Shown one piece after another: positions 9,977 through 16,456 of a DNA stretch of 16,456 nt. This DNA is from Podila epigama (lineage: Eukaryota > Mortierellomycota > Mortierellomycetes > Mortierellales > Mortierellaceae): contig JAAAVE010000585.1 of assembly GCA_015679605.1 (NCBI GenBank), positions 1-16,456 on the forward strand, read 5' to 3'. The notes under the pieces were generated by a model that had not been told where the DNA came from, made no database searches, and saw nothing but the letters and a program-made list of their open reading frames with translations. Position numbers and translations under genes: made by a program. Every line of letters starts with the position of its first letter. The stretch's first letter is position 1.

Positions 9977-10280
9977 TCCAACCGTTTTATGTTTTCCCTT
10001 GTCGTATAGAGAAGCCTTGCGGAATATTTCCAATGTTGAGTCATGCAATAATAATAATACCAACAATAACAAAGCATGTTAAAAAGAAATGTCAAAGGTA
10101 TTTCTTTTGGGGTGGACATGCCCCGCGACCTATGGTTGGCCTAGACTCGATACCGCATATATCAAGGATTTGGGCGTTTTTGGTCGGGTTGCATGGTTGT
10201 GGACATCTCTTAAAAAGGTACAATCGCTCAAAAATACCAAAAAAGAAAAATCTGCAGCTCGGCGACGGGGCATGAGGACG

Positions 10281-10301
10281 TTTTTTTTTTTTTTTTTTTT
10301 T
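10281..10301. repeat. T21 homopolymer tract
   Basis: Twenty-one consecutive T on the plus strand in intergenic DNA. It may be a nucleosome-depleting poly(dA:dT) element; this is also a spot where sequencing length errors are likely. Confidence 0.9.
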
Positions 10302-10711
10302 GCTCAACCATGTCCAACGCCCGATAACAAAATCGCGGTCACCCTATTTGTTCTGAGGACAAAGGGCAAAACAGACAAGTATGTGCGCAAACTTTTGCGC
10401 GTTGCAGTTGTACGACACACCTTGTAGGGCGCAACGTAATCCATTGGCATGTTGTGGAGAGAGCTCGAGATCATCAACAAATAATAATACCGCAAACAAA
10501 TATCACAAGTTGACAGCATCGGGGATGAAAAAAAGCAAACCGTTAATCATGACTTTCATGATCAAAGTCGGTGGGCCTAGGCGCGTCCTGTACTACACAT
10601 ACCGCGACACAATAAAAGAAAACTATAAAACAAAGTGTCGGAAAATAATTCATCATTGGGAACGCTCCGTTATTCGTAAGAGTAAATAACACATGCCATT
10701 GAGATGCAGTT

Positions 10712-10717
10712 TTTATT
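10712..10717 (-). terminator. poly(A) signal for the four-TM gene
   Basis: The minus strand reads AATAATAAAAAC, with AATAAA about 31 bases after the stop codon at 10748-10750. Confidence 0.5.
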
Positions 10718-10747
10718 ATTTCTATCAGTTAGAATGGACGAAACAAC

Positions 10748-11836
10748 CTAGTTCTTGACATCGCGGGGCCATTCAGAGTTGAAGGGGTTGGGATTGGGGT
10801 TGGAGCTGGAACCGACACCAGGCGTACCAGGCGTACTCACAGCAGGAAGATCGTCATATGGATTTGTCTTCTTGTCACCGTCGAAGACATGCTTTTCCTT
10901 TTCCTGGTCGTAGATTGGAGACGCGTGTGCGTACACTTCATCAGGAACTTCAATCGGCCGTGGAGGGAGCGGTGGTGAAGGCACTGGTACAGGCAGCTGT
11001 GAATGTGCACTCTCGTACTGGTTTCTCTGCTGAAGATGGGGAATGACAGAGCCGGCGTTCGAGTAATTGGGAGCTTCGACTACTGGGTCCAATGGCTCCG
11101 GGTATGGGTTAAAGGTGTGACCTTCGACGCCTTTGTGGTAGTTGCCATTTTCGAGCTCGTATTCATTCGTGTTATTACCGCGGCGCATCAACCTGGTGTC
11201 ATGAATGACTGTCATGAAAGCTTCGATGAGGGCAAAGAGGCCGATAAGGCAAGCTGCACTGAGAGTTGTCTGATCGAGGTTGCAAAGCGTGGTCAAAGGC
11301 ATATCCCAGTCAAAGTTATAACCATCGCAATTGTAGAGATCCCGAGGGTTGTAGACTTCATCGACTGAGTTCCAGTCTTTGTAGCCTCTGTACCAGTTCC
11401 AGTTCAGTCCGTCGGCCTCGGGCGAGTTGCGGTCGTAAGGAAGAGTGAACACGGTGCGGTAAGAACGGACCATCGTTTCAACAGAGAGGCGGATAAGGCC
11501 AGCGCAGAGGATCAGGTAGACAAGAAAGCGAAAGATGTTCCAGATTGATGAGCAGGAGCGGTATGAACGCTGGCGGTACTTGCTTTTTGTCATGAAGGAG
11601 CCGTCACGTATGGCGCGCTTTCGTTTCCTGCGCTCGATGTGGTCGTCAATTTCTGTGATGAGTGTCCAAAGAAAGAAGGTGCCAGTAATGGCTGTCTGGA
11701 CAATAAAGCGCCAATGTACGACTACTGTCAGGTTCTGGCGACGAATCTTGAGCAGGTACATGTCTAGACTGAACTGCGCCGCTGTAAGGAATAGAATGAT
11801 GTATCGAAACACGGATATCCATCTGCTCAAAGCCAT
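10748..11836 (-). CDS. four-transmembrane protein with proline-rich cytoplasmic tail, function unknown
   Basis: A single uninterrupted frame of 362 residues whose ATG has a strong context (ACCATGG). Four membrane segments are visible at about 9-28, 38-61, 101-122 and 192-212, with a basic cytoplasmic loop between 2 and 3 (ERRKRKR, 68-74). A roughly 70-residue loop lies between 3 and 4, rich in Trp, Tyr and Asp, with two cysteines (C170, C185) that could form a disulfide outside the cell. This layout resembles MARVEL or tetraspan proteins, but I do not recognise the family. The tail (about 213-362) is proline-rich and contains SPPLPPRP (PxLPxR, a class II SH3 ligand consensus), NPY at 325-327 and NPF at 350-352, a known EH-domain ligand. 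These suggest links to actin or endocytic machinery, by motif only. The gene has a TATA box upstream and a poly(A) signal downstream. Confidence 0.8.
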   Translation of the reverse strand: MALSRWISVFRYIILFLTAAQFSLDMYLLKIRRQNLTVVVHWRFIVQTAITGTFFLWTLITEIDDHIERRKRKRAIRDGSFMTKSKYRQRSYRSCSSIWNIFRFLVYLILCAGLIRLSVETMVRSYRTVFTLPYDRNSPEADGLNWNWYRGYKDWNSVDEVYNPRDLYNCDGYNFDWDMPLTTLCNLDQTTLSAACLIGLFALIEAFMTVIHDTRLMRRGNNTNEYELENGNYHKGVEGHTFNPYPEPLDPVVEAPNYSNAGSVIPHLQQRNQYESAHSQLPVPVPSPPLPPRPIEVPDEVYAHASPIYDQEKEKHVFDGDKKTNPYDDLPAVSTPGTPGVGSSSNPNPNPFNSEWPRDVKN

Positions 11837-11928
11837 GGTAAGTGGTTGTAGTGGGTATAGTTTGTAGTTGTGGTCTTGCTAAAGTTGGTCCTGTGAGAAA
11901 CCGTGTGAGTGGGGGATCGCTACAAGTG

Positions 11929-12030
11929 TAAGTGTGTGGCAAGTTGGTTGTGTGTGTATGAGTGTGTATGAGTGTGTGAAAGTTCAAACCGGGTGCGTGT
12001 GTGTGCGTGTATCTGTGTGAGTGAGGTTGT
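11929..12030. repeat. degenerate GT/GTAT-rich simple repeat in the leader of the four-TM gene
   Basis: The plus strand reads repeated GTGTGTATGAGTGTGT units, so the minus-strand transcript leader of the four-TM gene is CA-rich. It lies between the TATA box (12096-12103) and the ATG at 11836. Confidence 0.6.
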
Positions 12031-12095
12031 ATGTTGGCAAATGCTGTTGTGAAAGCTGTTGATGAATGAGGGTTTGGGCAAGAACTTCTGCCACC

Positions 12096-12103
12096 TTTAT
12101 ATA
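12096..12103 (-). promoter_or_regulatory. TATA box of the four-TM gene
   Basis: The minus strand reads TATATAAA, about 260 bases upstream of the start codon. It implies a CA-rich leader of roughly 230 nt. Confidence 0.45.
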
Positions 12104-12737
12104 CATTGCTGTCCAACAGTTGCAGCACCCATGGTACTATCTATGCATCGCAGGACAGGAGCAGGGACCAACAGTGTCAAAAAGGGCTGTTGCGTGGTTG
12201 AGGGCGAACTTTGTTGGTAACTTTAGAAAATCCTTCAGGGTCACTGTTAACCTCAATCTCAACAGCCCTCGCTAAAAGCAAACAAAGGGGGGAGAGGGGG
12301 AAACAAACGAAGGCTGTTGTGTATGGTGTATGAATAGGTGAGGAGGTTCTTCATTGCAAGTCTTGGCATGCAGCAGACATCAACCACAGTCATCAAAAAC
12401 AATACTTCCATCTTGCAGATCAATGCATAGGTTGGAATGTCAAATGGCTGCTCATGGTCCATCCTTTTTGCACTTGACGCGACTTGCTGATAAGTCCTTT
12501 TGTTCACTCTCCTGAAGGACCCGTATCCAGGAGAGTTTCCTCATCCACTCAAAACTGGGGCGGTTAACGACGGTAGCAGAAGTAGTGGCAGTGGCAGTGA
12601 CCACAACCTCTCTTTCCCTCTTCAGCCACACTTCGCGGCGGCATGCCCAAAAAAAAAAAAAAAAAGCCCATACTCATGCGGCATGACGATGCTACTGTAC
12701 TGTTCTCTTGGCACGCCGGATCTGTTTATATTTTTTC
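12104..12737. other. intergenic between the four-TM gene promoter and the YEATS gene 3' end
   Basis: No supported gene. The stretch has an A17 run at 12649-12665 and short frames without motifs. The YEATS gene has no canonical AATAAA here; a weak AATATA at 12727-12732 on the minus strand just after its stop is the best candidate signal. Confidence 0.5.
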
Positions 12738-14303
12738 TTAATGCCCTAGCCGTCTTTCACAAAACTGCCACAGCGTTGACAACAAGTCATCACCCAATGT
12801 CTTCAGATCTATGAGATACTCGCCAGCTGTTACCACATCCCATAGGGAAATAGAAATCAAGAAATGGATTAACTCTCTAGTTCAAGACAGGTAGCTTCAA
12901 GCTTTACATGTACTTTATCCATATGAAAGAGAGATAAAAAAAAACTCACCCTGCTCGTCCTCTGTTACATACATATCGGGCGTCTGGTTGGCCTTGACCA
13001 ACTTGACCAGCTCTAAGAGGTCATCGGACTGCAGCAATTGAAGCTTCTTTGCCAGCTGTTTCACGTTCACCTATACACAAAACGCGTCAAATAGTCAAAT
13101 AACCGCTCCAAAGATTCAGTGCAAGTTCTGGAATATCCCTTATCTTCCGAATTGTGTCCTCACCCTATCACCGTCATCATCGCCAGAACCCGCCGAGCTG
13201 CTGTCAATGTTACTATCGTCATCGTCTGAACTCCTCGATTCTCGGATGCGCTTTGATTTTTCTTTGTGTGCTCCATCTCTGCGTCTCTTGTAACCAGAGT
13301 TCTCACCACCATGACCTCCCTCCGATGTCGTTCCTCCTCCAGAATTGAGCAGCTTCAAGAAGCTAGGTTTCATATCTGCCTTGAAGGGCTAGGGTAGTAA
13401 GCAGCAATACGGACAGGTAAAAGTAAAAAAAAGGCATACATTAGGTATAGCATAGAAAAAAAATAACGTCAACTCAAGCATCTGTTCCATTTACCGAGAT
13501 GTTTTACTACTCCATAGTCCCACCGACTTACAATATTGTGTGTGACCTCATAATGGTTCTTTTGAAAGTTCAAGTCATGATCCAGCACGAAGGGCGCGAC
13601 TGACTTGTCAACAAAATAAAACATGATCTTCAAGTCAAACTCGCCCCAGCCCTTCTCCTGCAATGCAAACGGGAACTCTGTAACCTCTACAAGAACAAGA
13701 ACAAAACACAAAGATAAATATACAGCCTATTTCAAATACCATGGGCCATCATTTGTCCATCACAAAGTATAGTGCAACGATGGGTCACGCGCATCAGAGA
13801 TCCTCTTCCTTGACGATCAAAAAAAAAAAAAAAAAAAAAAAACTTACTTCGAAGAGGTTGCTCAAAGGTGTGGTGAAGGATATATTCTACATAGTCCACG
13901 TAAGGAAGCCTCTGCTCTTCGTCATCAGGACCAACACCGACTACAGAGATCTTCCAGCTTCTCATGGGGAAGCCATGCTGCTTCTGTCCCTTGACAATGT
14001 TTTGATCAGTGATAACCTAGGGTTGTATTTTACACCGCAAGTATTGAGCGATGACATGAAGAAAAAAGGTGAGTCAGGGTTATTGCTGATAATACGAGAA
14101 TGATTACTGAAGAGTGCCTGTGGGTGTACCTTGACTTGTCTGATAATGTTTTTCTACCGAATTAGACAAAAAAGTAGTGGTGGGACAGACGAGTGGCAGG
14201 TGAGTGAGTATACTTTGGTGCGTGAGTAGTTAGGAAATGTTGAAAAATGTAGAAGCACGAATATGAACAGAGAAATAATTTAGAGACTGGATACCTGTGC
14301 CAT
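12738..14303 (-). CDS. TAF14: YEATS-domain protein, TAF14/AF9-like chromatin reader
   Basis: Six coding exons on the minus strand: 14303-14295, 14016-13848, 13686-13532, 13388-13164, 13070-12950, 12826-12738. The introns are 278, 161, 143, 93 and 123 nt, all GT-AG, and the 255-residue product stays in frame throughout (yeast Taf14 is 244). Residues about 4-125 form a YEATS domain: FPMRSWKI (19-26), YILHHTFEQP, EKGWGEFDLKI with the cage tryptophan W73, and HDLNF near 96-100. This domain binds acylated lysines on histone H3. A flexible linker follows (about 127-186), first basic (KRRRD, KEKSKR), then Asp/Ser-rich. Residues about 187-255 form the ANC1-homology/ET domain: LAKKLQLL, TPDMYVTEDEQ, then GEYLIDLKTLGDDLL. 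This domain recruits short peptide motifs of TFIID, TFIIF, SWI/SNF and INO80 subunits. The first coding exon is only Met-Ala-Gln and is the least certain part, since intron 1 is unusually long and might hide another small exon. The gene symbol is by family resemblance. Confidence 0.87.
13819..13842. repeat. A24 homopolymer inside YEATS gene intron 2
   Basis: Twenty-four A on the plus strand, that is U24 in the transcript, starting four bases after the donor dinucleotide (GTAAG followed by T). It is the longest homopolymer in the window. Confidence 0.9.
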
Positions 14304-14792
14304 TGTGCCCACGGTCTGTCTTGTTTATCCCCCGTTTGGTCAAGATTTGGGTTTATTACTCTGTCTTGGTGCAAGCGTTGGACGTGTTCAAAAAGGAAAA
14401 TGAATCAAATGTCAGGCTGGGGGCAGTTGGCGTTTTCTGAATTCTGCAACAATCTTGTTCTCCTTCACTCTGCCTGAAGGAATGGTGCGCCAACTTGTAT
14501 TTGTTTTTGTTTTTTAGTTTTTTAGTTTCTACTCACCGAAAGAGATGCACGACGGAAATCCTTTGGGAGTTCGAGATGGAATGTTTTCACTTTATTTTTT
14601 TCCAGGAGCTTTGCTTTGCCCAAAAAAACGAGAAAATCATATGCAGCTCCCCTTAATTCGACTTAACGACCCATGGAGCACATGTGGTCCTGCCTCCCAA
14701 GTCCAATCCATGGACCAACACACACCAACAAAAATGTGAACGTTCGATTTCTAAAAGAAAGATTTCTTTTATCTTCAACTTTGGCGCATATA
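14304..14792. other. intergenic: promoter of the YEATS gene and 3' flank of the 212-residue gene
   Basis: No supported gene; the few short frames lack motifs and cross T-rich tracts. The left part should hold the minus-strand YEATS promoter; no TATA box was found. The right end is the 3' UTR of the 212-residue membrane protein gene, with no canonical AATAAA close to its stop. Confidence 0.5.
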
Positions 14793-15685
14793 TTACGCTC
14801 CTTTAAGCTTATAGCGACTTGATTCGAGTCGAACAAAGGCCTCGTCAGGGTCTTGCATGATCCATAGACTCGCAAGGTCCAAAGTCTGGAGCATTAGCGG
14901 CATGGACCACCAGAGTACCTCAAACGTCCATTCGATTGACCCGAAGAGTGCGAGCGCCAGAGGTACGATTGAAATGAAGGTCCAACCTGCGAGGTTTGTG
15001 CGCGTGATTCTTTTCGTGTCATGGATGATCAGCATGCCAATGCCATACGAGGCCAGCGAAAAGAACGTGCCAATACCAGGTGCTATACTTTGACTTCGTT
15101 GGAAATCTTTGTCCATCACGGGCATATATCGACGAGTTCTTGACCAGGCTCCGTACACTGCAAAACCAATATGGCTACATAAGTAAATGTCACAGAACAA
15201 GACGTATGCATAAATATCACACTGGTTTCTACCATGCAAGGGCTAGTTGAGCCAAAAAAAACAGAAAACAATCTACAAACTCCTTACGCGATCATTTCAA
15301 CTGCAGAGAATCCTAGCAAGATTAGCTGGAAAATAAAAGACCATCTTTCAGTTTGCGCTTGCTATCTTCTTTTGAGTTGAAGCAAGGACAAAAAAAAGTG
15401 CAAAAGTATTTCTCGTTGTACACTACCTTGAAAGAAACGTTAATCTTCTCGTTGGAGGTTTTCAGGGCTTCAATGAGCTCTTCTTGCTCTGAAGGGGAAT
15501 ATTGCACAAAGAAGGTGTGTTTGTTGTTGGAATATTTTCAAAAATGCTGTTGCAACTGGTTCAAATAGCCTCTCCTTGTTACCATCTTCTGCAAGAAATT
15601 CTAGCTCGTCCGCAGCAGGAGGCCCTCGGAAGAGCTGTCTTGTGGTGTGACTCGTCCGCTGTCTGAGGGCGTGTAACTGGTCCAT
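14793..15685 (-). CDS. multi-pass membrane protein of unknown function (212 residues)
   Basis: Four exons on the minus strand: 15685-15583, 15488-15427, 15325-15288, 15228-14793. The introns are 94, 101 and 59 nt with donors GTAACA, GTAGTG, GTAAGG and acceptors CTTCAG, TTCCAG, GGTAG; frame and phase are consistent throughout. The product starts with a hydrophilic N-terminus (about 1-54) with an acidic stretch, ADELEFLAED then EQEELIEALKTSNEK, likely helical. Hydrophobic segments follow at about 55-68, 72-95, 117-136, 148-167 and 172-193, and a short charged C-terminus ends the chain. Cysteines at 71, 80 and 85 lie in or near the second segment. I do not recognise the family; the EQEELI...L region before a membrane segment recalls uncharacterised conserved fungal membrane proteins, but that is a weak memory, not a match. 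The 38-nt exon 3 and the 59-nt intron are the least certain parts. It diverges from the ATG5-like gene. Confidence 0.72.
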
Positions 15686-16131
15686 GTGAGTTGTGGATGA
15701 TGTATTGGGATATGATGCTGCCAAAGGATGAATCAATGGAGAAAAAACAATGTGAGCGGCGTGAATGATGTGGTTGCAAGATGTGTTACACGTTTCACAC
15801 GTTGGATGATTAAAAAAAAAAAGAAGGGTGAAAAAGAAGGGTGGTAATCTTGGCAATGAGGGTTGAAAAGGCTAAATTTCAGGGAATAAAGCAATTACTC
15901 TTTCTCTTTCTCTTTCTCTTTCTCTTCGTTACCATCCATTCCCTTTTTTTGTGTAGAACATTCCTTTCCCCATCCACCTCGTCTCATCTAACCATTGCAA
16001 ACAACAAGGCTGGACATCGTTTTTCACATTCGACATCCACAAACGTCCAGAAGGAATAACCCTATTCATTCTTCAACAAGAACAAAAAGTCTAAAAAAAG
16101 CTAGAGAGAGTGAAGCAGCTTGACAGGACTC
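15686..16131. promoter_or_regulatory. shared divergent promoter region, 212-residue gene and ATG5-like gene
   Basis: These 446 bases separate the two start codons on opposite strands, so both promoters must lie here unless distant leaders exist. The region contains a pyrimidine repeat of CTCTTT units at 15898-15926 on the plus strand, upstream of the ATG5-like gene. No clear TATA box is visible for either side. Confidence 0.5.
15898..15926. repeat. (CTCTTT)n pyrimidine repeat, nearly five units
   Basis: Four perfect CTCTTT units and a partial fifth in the divergent promoter. CT-rich tracts are common near fungal transcription starts. Confidence 0.85.
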
Positions 16132-16425
16132 ATGCCTCCTCAACCAGCACAAGGACGGACGCCGGCTACAACCTCAAGCACAGCACTTGCCCCACATAAC
16201 CCCGTCGCCAAGGTCATCTGGGAAGGATCCATACCCATCCAGTTCTCATGGGACCCGGCTGAGGCCTCCGCTGTAGGGTCACAGGCTGTCGAGTCATTCT
16301 TCGTAAGACATCACCATGCGCACATCCTGTCCTTTAATTGCATTGATTTTTATTTTTGGCCGGCTTTTCATTCTGACCTGTGTGTCTCTGTATACATGTG
16401 CTTGCGAGAGTACGCGCGCGCGCGC

Positions 16426-16456
<31 letters not shown>
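16132..16456 (+). CDS. ATG5: ATG5-like autophagy protein, first exon (gene continues beyond right edge)
   Basis: The first coding exon is 16132-16302 (57 residues, phase 0), followed by donor GTAAGA at 16303 and an intron that does not end in the window. The ATG is the first possible one: an in-frame TGA lies seven codons upstream at 16111-16113. After a Pro/Thr/Ser/Ala-rich leader of about 25 residues comes VIWEGSIPIQFSWDP (28-42). This matches the opening strand of Atg5 proteins (W-x-G-x-I/V-P-I-x-x-x-x-DP), and the exon ends in SQAVESFF where the family continues into a conserved PR-x-SYL motif. Atg5 is conjugated to Atg12 and, with Atg16, promotes Atg8 lipidation on the autophagosome membrane. 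The call rests on this short N-terminal piece. Confidence 0.72.
16413..16456. repeat. composite (CG)7 then (GA)14+ microsatellite in ATG5-like intron 1
   Basis: Alternating CG at 16413-16426 is followed after one T by alternating GA from 16428 to the window edge, so the true length is unknown. It lies in the non-coding strand context of the first intron. Confidence 0.92.

Larger units (their letters stand above)
9868..10747. other. intergenic: promoter of the defensin-like gene and 3' flank of the four-TM gene
   Basis: No supported gene. The left part is the minus-strand promoter and leader of the defensin-like gene. A T21 run occupies 10281-10301. The right end holds the 3' UTR of the four-transmembrane gene. 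Short plus-strand frames around 10089-10427 have no recognisable domain. Confidence 0.55.

Noticed and set aside
9868-10119. Upstream in-frame extension of the defensin-like gene to a 152-residue protein
   Set aside because: The extension covers the TATA box and leader and would bury the signal peptide; its sequence looks non-coding.
12649-12665. Poly(A) runs (here and at 2751, 4603, 13819) as retrotransposon tails
   Set aside because: No target-site duplications, reverse transcriptase fragments or element bodies are seen next to them; homopolymers are simply frequent in this genome.
12500-12814. 104-codon plus-strand frame
   Set aside because: It crosses an A17 tract and overlaps the well-supported last exon of the YEATS gene on the other strand.
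14129-14138. Ten-base microexon between YEATS exons 1 and 2
   Set aside because: It is flanked by AG and GT, but its inclusion breaks the phase into the YEATS exon.
1-16456. tRNA, rRNA, CRISPR array, prophage or bacterial defence system
   Set aside because: I scanned for B-box-like tRNA sequences, regularly spaced repeats and bacterial-type gene clusters and found none; the window is ordinary fungal nuclear DNA.

Overview
The window is nuclear DNA from a filamentous fungus. The evidence is a chitin synthase with a DxD/QRRRW catalytic core, an Atg5 start, a YEATS (TAF14/AF9-type) chromatin reader, and many short spliceosomal introns (57-278 nt) with GTAAG/GTGAG donors and CTAAC-like branch points. 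An early-diverging fungus such as Mortierellomycotina would fit the intron style and gene content, but that placement is a guess from the sequence alone. There are no bacterial-type operons, CRISPR arrays, insertion sequences or recognisable tRNA/rRNA genes.

Layout, left to right. (1) 1-1104, minus strand: 5' part of a secreted protein gene with two 97-nt introns; it runs off the left edge. (2) 1105-5376: about 4.3 kb without a confident gene, containing homopolymer tracts, one weak exon-like fragment near 2958-3252, and from about 4780 a CA/CT-rich leader. (3) 5377-9371, plus strand: a four-exon membrane chitin synthase with a 1215-residue product, of which roughly the last 660 residues are a low-complexity Ser/Pro/Thr-rich tail. 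(4) 9661-9867, minus strand, convergent with the chitin synthase: a 68-residue secreted precursor of a cysteine-stabilised alpha-beta defensin-like peptide. (5) 10748-11836, minus strand: an intronless four-transmembrane protein with a proline-rich cytoplasmic tail. (6) 12738-14303, minus strand: a six-exon YEATS-domain gene of TAF14/AF9 type with a C-terminal ANC1-homology (ET) domain. (7) 14793-15685, minus strand: a four-exon gene for an unrecognised 212-residue multi-pass membrane protein. (8) 16132 to the right edge, plus strand: first exon of an ATG5-like autophagy gene, divergent from gene 7, ending in an intron with a (CG)n(GA)n microsatellite.

The genes do not form one pathway. They are a typical fungal mix of wall synthesis, secreted defence, membrane proteins, transcription and autophagy. 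The most notable item is the defensin-like peptide: a complete precursor with signal peptide, Lys-Arg processing site, six cysteines in C-x6-C-x3-C-x10-C-x4-C-x-C order, a TATA box and a poly(A) signal. Exon models were built by hand from reading frames and splice consensus; no alignment or RNA data were available.
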